Notes under the pieces: generated by a model
The model's input: only the letters and a program-made list of their open reading frames with translations
Databases searched by the model: none
Told to the model about the DNA's origin: nothing
Made by a program: the position numbers and the translations under genes
Part shown: positions 10,342 through 17,901 of the stretch, piece after piece
Layout of the letters: every line of letters begins with the position of its first letter
Numbering within the stretch: the stretch's first letter is position 1
Assembly: GCF_022811725.1 (NCBI RefSeq)
Contig: NZ_CP094527.1
Span: 1,612,001 to 1,676,000, forward strand
Length of the DNA: 64,000 bases
Source: Mucilaginibacter sp. SMC90
GTDB lineage: Bacteria; Bacteroidota; Bacteroidia; Sphingobacteriales; Sphingobacteriaceae
Direction: 5' to 3'

Positions 10342-11247
10342 ACAGTCACCATTATTTTTGACGATGATCACATCAATTTTAATTACGATAACAAAACCAT
10401 CAGCTACCTAAAAAGCGAATTAAGAGGCTTTTATAGTTTCAACCACTTCCGGGATGCGACAAGTACGGTATCCATGTGTTTTGAGTTTAACGATGGTAAA
10501 AAGATCGACCTTTCGGATTACCTGGCAACCGGTAAGTTTATCCGGGAAAAAAATGAGCAGTTAAAGCAATTTTTAACCATGGCCGAACGTGAACTCGGCT
10601 TTTCGGCTATCAGTATCAACAAAACCCGCAAGTTCGGTAAGATCGGCTCAACCTGGTTTGCCAAGGCAGTTATACTAATCCTGTTACCAGCGCTTGGCTT
10701 CGCGCAAGGTGTGCCAAAAGCTTATGAAGCATTCTCTTACAAGGGTATCTTAAATGGGCATTCCGTACAACTCAGTTTAGCTGATGGCTACATAGGTGCC
10801 AGTTATATTATATCGAAAAATATCAAATTTCAACCGGAAAGCAATTCACCCGACGAACAGCATCACCTGAAATTTATCACCAATAAAAACAATAGCTATT
10901 TCATTTTGAACAATATGCAGGAAGCCTATGGTAACAGGCCCGGCACAATTACCGGTAAATATTACATTAATAACAAAGCGGTCACGATAAAATTAAATGC
11001 TCGGAAACTGTTTAAAAATGCAAAATATTCATTGTCGGTGGTTTCAACCAATATCGGGCTAAATCCCTCTTATCGCTACATCAACAGCAATGAAGATTTC
11101 TTTTATGTAGAGACGCATAATTGTGTCTCCCTTAGGACAAGCCTCCTTGCAGGCTATTTCGCCACTGTAAATTGCATGCGGGAGACGCAATTATGCGTCT
11201 CTACATTTAAAAACAATCGTTTTTACAGCTTCTCAGAAGTTGTTTAA
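10342..11247 (+). pseudogene. Truncated exported/membrane protein gene whose 3' end is a repeat
   Basis: The frame is open from 10342, just after a TAA at 10339, but has no start codon until an unconvincing ATG at 10474. The coding similarity therefore seems to begin before any start. The product would have a soluble N-terminal stretch (FDDDHINFNYDNKTISY onward), a hydrophobic segment with a cleavage-like LGFAQG near 10665-10720, and an unrecognised secreted-type domain. The last 46 or so codons (from VETHNCVSLR) are simply a translation of the palindromic repeat at 11107-11239. I read it as a gene that lost its 5' end and had its 3' end replaced by the repeat. A recently remodelled working gene starting at 10474 (257 residues) is possible. 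Confidence 0.55.
11107..11204. repeat. Palindromic GAGACGCAT repeat, copy 1
   Basis: 25-bp arms at 11107-11131 and 11180-11204 match at 24 of 25 positions. Each arm is itself nearly palindromic (AGACGCAATTATGCGTCT). It is followed by an AT-rich tail to about 11239 that recurs after copy 2. The left side lies inside the reading frame 10342-11247. Confidence 0.8.
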
Positions 11248-11267
11248 ATTCTATTAGAAAGTTTTTT

Positions 11268-11404
11268 GTAGAGACGCATTACATGCGTCTCCCGGTGGAC
11301 AAGCCGATTCAAAAGACTTCTAATCCCGTCGGAAATTGCACACGGGAGACGCATGTGATGCGTCTCTACATTTAAAAACAATCGTTTAAACAGCTTCTCA
11401 GAAA
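11268..11404. repeat. Palindromic GAGACGCAT repeat, copy 2 with tail
   Basis: 27-bp arms at 11268-11294 and 11343-11369 match at 26 of 27 positions. The tail 11370-11404 repeats the tail of copy 1 (11205-11239) with only a few changes, so the two copies form a tandem pair with a step of about 160-165 bp. The tail runs into the next gene and provides its stop codon (11398-11400). Confidence 0.8.
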
Positions 11405-11931
11405 AAATGGAGTGTACTTAATATCCGCTTATAGTCCGCTTCATCCAATGCTATACCGCCGGTCGTGAGCACCAGGGTGATCTTTCCATTGGACAGATAC
11501 AATTGCTCGCAGCCATCAACCACCGTTGTCTCCTGTGGAACCTTCTTATCCAGGCTTACTCGGCAGGAGTGTACTTCATGCAAAGCCACGAACCCGGCAC
11601 CTTTAACCCGATCAACCTTTTTATCTTCGCCCATTGGCGGACTATAGAAATATTCCGCGCCGTCCTTATGAAAAATACTCGCCGCCGAATCCAGTCCCAT
11701 TTCCTTAACCTCTAACAGGAATACATAATCATACCCCTCATAAGCAGCTTTAGCAGGCTTGGTGACCGGCACACAGGTATAATTGAATCCGTCGCCCGCC
11801 GCGTTGACCTTCCATTCGGGCGCGATCTCAAAAGAAAAATGCCAGCGGTTATTCCGGTAAATATTTTTCCCGGGTTGTGCCGATATGCTTAAAGCTCCGG
11901 AAAACAGTATTAACAAAAGCAAAGGTTTCAT
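11398..11931 (-). CDS. Exported protein of unknown function
   Basis: 177 residues with a clear signal peptide (LLLLILFSGALSISAQ). I do not recognise the family. The mature part (FSFEIAPEWKV near the start, VLTTGGIALDEADYKRILSTLHFF-like end) resembles small DcrB/PsbP-like beta-alpha folds in general layout only. Its stop codon and last bases lie in the tail of a palindromic repeat, so the native 3' end may have been replaced. It is divergent from the three-gene operon beginning at 12000, with 68 bp between the starts. Confidence 0.7.
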   Translation of the reverse strand: MKPLLLLILFSGALSISAQPGKNIYRNNRWHFSFEIAPEWKVNAAGDGFNYTCVPVTKPAKAAYEGYDYVFLLEVKEMGLDSAASIFHKDGAEYFYSPPMGEDKKVDRVKGAGFVALHEVHSCRVSLDKKVPQETTVVDGCEQLYLSNGKITLVLTTGGIALDEADYKRILSTLHFF

Positions 11932-11999
11932 AGCTATGAAACGGTTGGAACGGCTGATTGTTCAAACTAAACTAATCCCCGAGCGTTAAAGATTGATAT

Positions 12000-13235
12000 A
12001 TGAGGAAACGCACCATTTACATTTTGGGAGGGATCATTATTCTCATTTCGGTACTGGTTTGTACACTATCTGATTTTTCAATTCAAAATGTATTACCTAA
12101 AACAGCGCTGCCTGATCAGTTTAAAAATTACCCTGAAATAGACCAAGCTGCGATTTTATTATATAGTTCTGCCAATGAGACCAGTCTGGATGATTTTCCA
12201 CCCTTGTTTAATGCGAAGAACAGTACTGTTATCCTCAGTAAACAAAATAAGGATCAGTCGAAAACCTATTTAAAGCTGGATGCAGACGGAAACCTGACCG
12301 ATTCGCTAACTTATACAGATGATTATCCGACAGATTGGGCTGGTTACCTGGTATCGCCTAAAAGTTATTGCAGTTGGATAATAAATGGCGATAAACAACT
12401 CAGCAAATTTGAGGATCGGAACAAGGATCTTAAAGAAGACAGTACTGCGCTCAACCGGCATTTCAAACAACTGTATCAAAGCTCGGCAGCGGTTTTCTAT
12501 TTTCACTACGATAAACTTGACGACCGCCGCTTGGATAGTCTTTTAATTGATAAAGTCATCTTCCTGCAACAGGGCCGTTGGATTGCCCTGTTTGGTAAAA
12601 ACCTCAGCGATAACCAAACAGCCTATCCCATTAAAGGGAACGGGGTACTGACCGAATTAAAAAACCAGGCGGGTAAATCAGTCCAGGTAACTTATTTTCA
12701 TAAAGAGCATTTTGAAAAGGGGAGCGGCCCGTCACCCGGTAGTCCCACCGGGCTTTCCAGCCCGGATAAATGGACCGGCACAGGATATTTTAAGCTCGTT
12801 TTTCAAAAAGATAGCCTGCATTTTAAACAGGAGATGACTGAGTTTAACGGTAAACTGCATACGTATATGCCATTTTATTATTTCACTAATCCGCAGCTTC
12901 ATTTCGCCTTGTTCACAAACAATAATAATGATCTATACCTCATTAAAAACAGGATTAATTTTAATACTTATGATCTGACGAAACGTAAGGACAGTGTTTA
13001 CATATTCACCAGGATAAACGAAAAACCGTTAACACTCATTTTAACAGGAAAAAAATACGACAAACTAATAACTGATCTCAGCGACCTGAGGAAGTTAAAC
13101 AGGCAGGTAGCAACGCCACTGGACAGCAGCCTCACGGTTACCGCTAAAACCACGATTTACAAAGGTAAAGCCGCTATTATTGATCCGAAAGAAATTTACA
13201 TCGGCGCAGATGCTCAAATAGAAACGAAGCCATGA
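12000..13235 (+). CDS. Membrane-anchored protein of unknown function
   Basis: 411 residues. One hydrophobic segment at about residues 6-23 (IYILGGIIILISVLVCTL) anchors it, with the rest in the periplasm. A Ser/Pro/Gly loop (GPSPGSPTGLSSPD) interrupts the middle. No family recognised. Its stop overlaps the next start in an ATGA at 13232-13235, so it is translationally coupled to the next gene and forms an operon with the two that follow. Confidence 0.75.
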   Translation: MRKRTIYILGGIIILISVLVCTLSDFSIQNVLPKTALPDQFKNYPEIDQAAILLYSSANETSLDDFPPLFNAKNSTVILSKQNKDQSKTYLKLDADGNLTDSLTYTDDYPTDWAGYLVSPKSYCSWIINGDKQLSKFEDRNKDLKEDSTALNRHFKQLYQSSAAVFYFHYDKLDDRRLDSLLIDKVIFLQQGRWIALFGKNLSDNQTAYPIKGNGVLTELKNQAGKSVQVTYFHKEHFEKGSGPSPGSPTGLSSPDKWTGTGYFKLVFQKDSLHFKQEMTEFNGKLHTYMPFYYFTNPQLHFALFTNNNNDLYLIKNRINFNTYDLTKRKDSVYIFTRINEKPLTLILTGKKYDKLITDLSDLRKLNRQVATPLDSSLTVTAKTTIYKGKAAIIDPKEIYIGADAQIETKP

Positions 13236-14059
13236 TCAGAATAAATCTATTACTTTGCCTGCTTTTTAGTGCTGTTGTGTCCTTCGCGCAAAAGGAGACT
13301 GTTCGCGGTTTTCTTATCACCAGTACAGGTTACCAGGATACCAGCCGCACTTTATATGTTAGCAAAGGCGTAAACCAGCTTTCTGCTTACACTGTCGAAA
13401 ATAATAAAGCCACCGAAGCTGCCAGTTACCGGCTTAGCAAAAGCAGCAATGACTTTGCCCTTTATTGCAAAAGTGACCAGTCATCAGATACCCTGAAACT
13501 TGCTTTTCAGGATCAAGCACATGCGGTGATAGTTAATAGTACCGACCGCTATGTCCTGTTTCCGGCATTTTATAAAAGATTTAAGCATCCTTCTATTTTG
13601 GATATTTTGGATTTGTTGTCGGACGGGGTCAAAGAATATCCAATTAATGGCGCGCTGCTTTTCCAGGCTTTTTCGCCGCAAACGGGCCGGCATATTCAAA
13701 AAGCGACCGTCGTTACGCAGCGCAGCCAGGCAGATCTGCAAGATACCTGGATCTGCAAGTATTTCTATAACAAGACTAATCAACTCGATTCTGTGAGTGC
13801 CGCTGATAGGGAAGAAGTACGCTATTATAAAAAGATCCACTATAAAGGTGCTGCCATTCAATCAGAGAAAACTTATCTGAATATTGAAAGCAGGCAGGTT
13901 AACCACAGAACAATAGTTTTTAAATACCCCTTTGTGATCAAAATGCATGAAAACGTATTGGAAATTGGGAAGAACCGGGAGACAATAAGCAATGTTACTA
14001 TAACAAAAAGTACACTACCGCTTACAAAGCTGTTTAAATTGATCAATAAATATGATTAA
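13232..14059 (+). CDS. Exported protein of unknown function
   Basis: 275 residues with a signal peptide (LLLCLLFSAVVSFAQ) and an otherwise soluble mature part rich in beta-type sequence. No known motif seen. The middle gene of a three-gene operon: it overlaps its upstream neighbour by 4 bp and the next gene by 8 bp. The shared fate of three exported proteins suggests they act together at the envelope, but no activity can be named. Confidence 0.75.
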   Translation: MIRINLLLCLLFSAVVSFAQKETVRGFLITSTGYQDTSRTLYVSKGVNQLSAYTVENNKATEAASYRLSKSSNDFALYCKSDQSSDTLKLAFQDQAHAVIVNSTDRYVLFPAFYKRFKHPSILDILDLLSDGVKEYPINGALLFQAFSPQTGRHIQKATVVTQRSQADLQDTWICKYFYNKTNQLDSVSAADREEVRYYKKIHYKGAAIQSEKTYLNIESRQVNHRTIVFKYPFVIKMHENVLEIGKNRETISNVTITKSTLPLTKLFKLINKYD

Positions 14060-14714
14060 AAACCTATCACTACTACTCATTTGCACGCTGCTACTGGCGT
14101 GTAACGAAAAACAAAGGGTTGATCTGGCTCAACTAACTTTTACGGAAAAAGCCTCCGATGTTATCAATTACGATGACAGGTATGCCGGCGGCGTCAACAA
14201 TGTAGATGCACCATATTCATTTGCTTTGCAGGCATCACACTCCAGTTCATTTTCATTTAACGGCTTAAAGATTGATAGTGCAGAAATTATTTTTCAGTTG
14301 CGCTCCGACAAGATCAGGACAGATACTTCCCTGTACCAGGGAACAGCTACTGTGAACCAGGAACATGTAGCGAATGCACCGGAACTCAGGAAATTGTATG
14401 TTAAATTTCAATCCGACAGCGTAATTTATGCTTACCGTTTAGGCCTCAAAACTAAAACGCTGCAGTCGGCAGTACTTAAAGAACTGATTAAGTTATACGG
14501 CCCCGGTACCAAAAATCCCAATACAGATAACGGACTTTACTGGAATGTAAAAGCCAGGCACTTGTTTGTTTTTTACGCGCCAGATTATCACTGGCTAATA
14601 GTTGCTAACAATACGCATTTATATAAGAACTGCTTTTGGGATTCCTCTACCGGGAATATTGACTTTGGCGGCTGTGATATCAAAGCCTATCAAAAGTTTC
14701 TGACCGCTAAGTAG
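14052..14714 (+). CDS. Lipoprotein of unknown function
   Basis: 220 residues with a lipoprotein signal (LLLICTLLLAC, lipidated Cys about residue 17). The mature part has no motif I can name. Last gene of the operon starting at 12000, overlapping the previous one by 8 bp, and followed by a bidirectional terminator. Confidence 0.75.
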   Translation: MIKNLSLLLICTLLLACNEKQRVDLAQLTFTEKASDVINYDDRYAGGVNNVDAPYSFALQASHSSSFSFNGLKIDSAEIIFQLRSDKIRTDTSLYQGTATVNQEHVANAPELRKLYVKFQSDSVIYAYRLGLKTKTLQSAVLKELIKLYGPGTKNPNTDNGLYWNVKARHLFVFYAPDYHWLIVANNTHLYKNCFWDSSTGNIDFGGCDIKAYQKFLTAK

Positions 14715-14801
14715 CAATGCAGTCATTTAATAAACGTTATGCGTTCTTAAAGCATAAAACCGCTTCACATAGCTGAGCAGGCTTTTCCCTTTTAAAAAAA
14801 T

Positions 14802-14841
14802 AAAAGCCGGTGATCTGTCGCCAAACATCGCACCGGCTTTT
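14802..14841. terminator. Bidirectional terminator
   Basis: AAAAGCCGGTG (14802-14812) pairs with CACCGGCTTTT (14831-14841), with A-rich sequence before and T-rich sequence after. It lies between the lipoprotein gene ending at 14714 and the facing gene that ends at 14863. Confidence 0.8.
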
Positions 14842-14862
14842 TAAATAGATCCTTTAAATAAG

Positions 14863-15363
14863 CTACTGTATAAGATAAAAAATATCCGCATACTTAGCTA
14901 CGGTACCAGAATCCTTTACAGCTTCTTCGTTGCCGATTATTAGCTTGTCTACCGCGTACTTCCCCTGGTTGAGCTGCAGGTGCAGTTCCTGCGCTTCCTT
15001 ATCGCCAAGCTTTAAGTAAATAATATCAGCAGGTGTTTTTTGCAAAAAGCCCAGATTACCCAGGTTTAAAAAATTGAAATTAAATTTTTCATTGCCATAA
15101 GAAAACCCTGGTCGTATTGCAAAGTCAATTGGGATCACGTTGCTTTTCTCGTCTTTCCGGTATACGGTAATTTTGTCTTTTGCGTATGCTCCTGCCGTCT
15201 TATCGTTTAAAAGGTCGTCGCCTGTAGTGTTTTTTATAACTAAATTCAGTTCTGGCACTCTTACCGGAGAACATGCACAAAGGCCGCCTCCACCAACATT
15301 TTCTTTTTTGCAGCAAACACTTACTATAAACAACAGCAATGAGATGATAAAGAATTTTTTCAT
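14863..15363 (-). CDS. Small lipoprotein of unknown function
   Basis: I chose the ATG at 15363 because it begins directly with a lipoprotein signal (MKKFFIISLLLFIVSVCC); a longer frame would place 22 unrelated residues before it. The product is 166 residues. The mature part starts KKENVGGGG and contains CACSPVRVPELNLVIKN, with no recognised domain. It may be co-transcribed with the lipoprotein gene upstream (start 15844). Confidence 0.7.
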   Translation of the reverse strand: MKKFFIISLLLFIVSVCCKKENVGGGGLCACSPVRVPELNLVIKNTTGDDLLNDKTAGAYAKDKITVYRKDEKSNVIPIDFAIRPGFSYGNEKFNFNFLNLGNLGFLQKTPADIIYLKLGDKEAQELHLQLNQGKYAVDKLIIGNEEAVKDSGTVAKYADIFYLIQ

Positions 15364-15460
15364 GATACCCGATTTTGGTTTAAAGGTTATCATACTGATA
15401 CGCGAAAAAGAAATAGAACGATACATCACCTATTGCTAAATTGTAGCTGTTGTGCTAAAC

Positions 15461-15844
15461 TTAGTTTTTAGGATAATGGAGTATCAGCGAGGTTCCGTTC
15501 GCTATTGTTAGATCTCCGGCATCCGCTTTCGCATTGTTATCATCGATCTGGTAATGATAAACCTCTTTAGCTCCGTTCGGACTGATTGTAATAAGCAGGT
15601 GGTCGCCCGTAGCAATTGTGGTTTTGTATGAATAGCTTGTACCTGAATTGGTAACCGATTCCAGCACCTGAGCATCCTCTGCACTTGTGCCGCTTTTTTG
15701 CAGGCTGATAACTGTTTTATAGCCATTTGCGTTTGTAGTAAAAGTTAGCGCGTGGCTGGTAACCGGATTCACTTTTTCTTTTTTCCCACAGGCCGACGCC
15801 GTTAAAATCAGCGCAATCAGTAATTTGTTGATGTTTTTCTTCAT
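15461..15844 (-). CDS. Small lipoprotein of unknown function
   Basis: Start chosen at 15844 (MKKNINKLLIALILTASAC), giving 127 residues with a lipoprotein signal ending in the Cys of TASACGKKEK. The mature part has beta-strand-like alternation and no catalytic motif. It has the same orientation as the next lipoprotein gene, 97 bp away. Confidence 0.7.
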   Translation of the reverse strand: MKKNINKLLIALILTASACGKKEKVNPVTSHALTFTTNANGYKTVISLQKSGTSAEDAQVLESVTNSGTSYSYKTTIATGDHLLITISPNGAKEVYHYQIDDNNAKADAGDLTIANGTSLILHYPKN

Positions 15845-16219
15845 TTGATGTATGACATTTTTATACAGAAAGCAATTTGCTTTCCGGGGCGGCAAAAGTA
15901 TTTAAAAAGATTTCATAAAAGGATAAATAATTAATTCCGGATAAGGATTGTTCAATAAGTGTGTAAGACATCACGGAATTTCACATAATTATCTATCCGC
16001 CGAGTTCAAATTAAGGTGTTGATTACGTTACGATTTATTAGTTATGGTACCTGTGCCGCACCAAGCCTGGGCGAGCTTTATAATTATAAAGCTATACCGG
16101 ATATCAATATACCTTGATCTGTTAATAAAGTGTGCCGGAAGTATACCATTTACCAATTGTAAATAAGCAAACAAGAAAAAAAAAGCAAATTGAAGCCTAT
16201 GACAAAGACAACAATTTAG
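15845..16219. other. AT-rich gap before the insertion sequence
   Basis: About 375 bp with no convincing gene. The left part holds the promoter side of the lipoprotein gene. I see no duplicated target site at the junction with the insertion sequence. Confidence 0.5.
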
Positions 16220-16248
16220 TGAGTCGTCCTAAAATAGGTTGACAGAAA

Positions 16249-17109
16249 TTAATGATTTAAAGATAGTCCTTGTTGGTCGATACCAGCAAGGATTTTTTGT
16301 TGATGTACAAATTGTGGTGTTTGATAATTTAAAGCCAAATGAGGCCTTCGACAGTTATAAAGTTTAATAGCTTCTGCAATCATTACCCTTGCCTGCTGTA
16401 TATCTGCTGGTTTAACCACCAGGAACTCGTTTTTAATAATGCCGTTGATGCGTTCTGCCAAAGCATTCTGATAGCAATCATATCCATCCGTCATAGATGG
16501 GGTAATCTGATGTTTGGCCAACAACTGCTGATATTGTGCTGAGCAATATTGCAAACCTCTATCCGAATGATGTATCAATGGCGCTTTGATCTGCTCATGT
16601 CTGACAGCCATTTGCATGGCAGCAGCCACACCATCTGTGTGCAAGCTATGATGCAGATGATATCCTACGATCTTTCTTGAATAAGCATCAGTGATCAAGC
16701 TAAGATATGCGGTCTCTGCTTTAGTGTCGATATAAGTAATATCGCTTACCCATACTTCGTTAGGCCTCGTTGCCGCTTTCCTGTGTTTAAGTAAGTTAGG
16801 ATACTTATGTAACCAGTGCTTGGAGTTCGTCGTTTTATGATAAGAGTGCTTTGGTTTGATCAGCATATGTTCCGAACGCAGAAAATCGAATAAAGCATCT
16901 CTGCCTATCTTTATTCCCTTGCTTCTGATCTGTTTACCTAAACGATGATAAAGCTTACGCGTACCCAACCTGGGCAAATGGATTCGTTCTTTAATCACAT
17001 CCGCTTTTACCTGGCTAAGTTCTTTTAAACGCTTTTCTATGCGCTGCTGCTTTTGATAATAGCCCTGACGGCTGATCCCAAACAACCTGCAAGCCTTTGA
17101 CAGGCTCAC
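16249..17109 (-). CDS. IS3-family transposase OrfB (DDE catalytic part)
   Basis: 286 residues. HTH-like start (ACRLFGISRQGYYQ), then an rve/DDE integrase core: first Asp in VWVSDITYI, second Asp in HHSDRGLQYCS, Glu in ALAERINGIIKNEF. The annotated start is a GTG overlapping the orfA stop (TAGTG), but the -1 frame runs back into orfA. The working transposase is therefore probably an OrfAB fusion made by frameshifting at 17151-17157. Confidence 0.92.
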   Translation of the reverse strand: MSLSKACRLFGISRQGYYQKQQRIEKRLKELSQVKADVIKERIHLPRLGTRKLYHRLGKQIRSKGIKIGRDALFDFLRSEHMLIKPKHSYHKTTNSKHWLHKYPNLLKHRKAATRPNEVWVSDITYIDTKAETAYLSLITDAYSRKIVGYHLHHSLHTDGVAAAMQMAVRHEQIKAPLIHHSDRGLQYCSAQYQQLLAKHQITPSMTDGYDCYQNALAERINGIIKNEFLVVKPADIQQARVMIAEAIKLYNCRRPHLALNYQTPQFVHQQKILAGIDQQGLSLNH

Positions 17110-17501
17110 TATTCCTTTGGCTTTGAGCCTTTGGATTGCTTGGGCAAAGACTTTTTTGGCAATGCAACACCGTGCTCTTGCTGCAGGATATCGAACATGG
17201 TCTTGTAGATCAGGTTCTTGTCCTGTTCATCTTTTAATGCTGCTTCTAATTGTTTGATCCGCTGTTCCGGACTAAGTTCCCGATCGTTTTCCAAGGTGTA
17301 CTGTTTGGGTAATGTCCAATCTAAGGTACCATGTTTCCTTAACCAAACCAATACCGTACTCCTTCCCTGGATCCCGTAATGTTTTTGAGCCTTTTTATAG
17401 GTCAGTTCGCCTTTTTCAACCTGCTGCACGACCTGCAACTTAAAGGCAAGGCTGTAATCGCGCTGACTGCGCCTACTTACATTCTTTGTTCGTTTTTCCA
17501 T
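17109..17501 (-). CDS. IS3-family OrfA (DNA-binding part of transposase)
   Basis: I start it at the ATG 17501 (MEKRTKNVSRRSQRDYS), since the longer frame begins inside the inverted end. It has an HTH_Tnp_1 domain (AFKLQVVQQVEKGELTYKKA) and a leucine-zipper-like helix (EQRIKQLEAALKDEQDKNLIY). Near its end the codons CCA AAA AAG form an A-AAA-AAG slippery site. Confidence 0.9.
   Translation of the reverse strand: MEKRTKNVSRRSQRDYSLAFKLQVVQQVEKGELTYKKAQKHYGIQGRSTVLVWLRKHGTLDWTLPKQYTLENDRELSPEQRIKQLEAALKDEQDKNLIYKTMFDILQQEHGVALPKKSLPKQSKGSKPKE
17151..17157 (-). promoter_or_regulatory. -1 frameshift site A-AAA-AAG
   Basis: On the minus strand the orfA codons CCA AAA AAG present the heptamer A AAA AAG in the correct phase. 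A one-base slip back reads VFAQAIQRLKAKGIVSLSKA and continues without a stop into OrfB. This is the standard IS3 strategy for making the fused transposase. Confidence 0.75.
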
Positions 17502-17554
17502 ATAAGTCAACTTGAGTGTCAACTTATTTCAGGACGCGACACAGCCCACAAAAA

Positions 17555-17580
17555 AGCCCCTTAGATAAATCTAAGAGGCT
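17555..17580 (-). terminator. Terminator behind the tRNA-Arg fragment
   Basis: On the minus strand AGCCTCTTAGAT pairs with ATCTAAGGGGCT across a two-base loop, followed by TTTTTT. It lies 10 bp past the 3' end of the tRNA fragment, as expected for the native tRNA terminator. Confidence 0.8.
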
Positions 17581-17590
17581 TTACAAAACG

Positions 17591-17635
17591 TGATCCCATT
17601 TGGATTCGAACCAAAGACCTACAGATTAGAAATCT
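17591..17635 (-). tRNA. tRNA-Arg(TCT) 3' half only (possible attachment site)
   Basis: Read on the minus strand, this gives an anticodon loop TTTCTAA (anticodon TCT at 17628-17630), the 3' anticodon stem TCTGT, variable loop AGGTC, a perfect T arm (TTTGG-TTCGAAT-CCAAA at 17599-17615), the acceptor 3' strand TGGGATC and discriminator A. CCA is not encoded. The D arm and 5' acceptor strand are absent: the sequence beyond 17640 is unrelated. A 3' tRNA half with its own terminator is the classic remainder left when an element integrates into a tRNA gene. Confidence 0.75.
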
Positions 17636-17641
17636 TTAGGT

Positions 17642-17901
17642 TATGTTGAAAAAATCGTCGTATCAATTTTACAGTGAGCAATTTACAAAGAAAAAAAACA
17701 TTGTCAAAATTTTCTGTGCCATATTTGTACCACTCTGGGAAAACTTATAATATCATTAGATTTTTAAAGTCAATTTATCACAATTCCCTTCAATGTCTTT
17801 ATAGATGGAATATGTTACCTGCATTTAGTTGAGCAGAATCATTTAGCGCTGCGAAAAAAAGACTAAAACTTTGATATAAATTCTTATTTGCTTGTTAAAC
17901 A
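17642..17901. other. AT-rich stretch, nothing identified
   Basis: Where the 5' half of the tRNA should be, the sequence is AT-rich and non-coding up to the end of the fucosidase gene. No integrase gene or second tRNA piece is seen. Confidence 0.5.

Larger units (their letters stand above)
16220..17541 (-). mobile_element. IS3-family insertion sequence, complete, 1322 bp
   Basis: The element contains orfA and orfB on the minus strand between imperfect inverted ends. The inner 20 bp match at 18 positions: CGTCCTAAAATAGGTTGACA at 16225-16244 against the complement of 17517-17536. The likely outer ends are TG...CA, as usual for IS3. No target-site duplication is visible (TTAG on the left, CAGC on the right). 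Both frames and the frameshift signal are intact, so it may be active. It inserted just past the terminator of the tRNA-Arg fragment. Confidence 0.85.

Noticed and set aside
16215..17546. Target-site duplication around the insertion sequence
   Set aside because: Flanking bases (TTAG left, CAGC right) do not match over 3 or more positions, so none is claimed.
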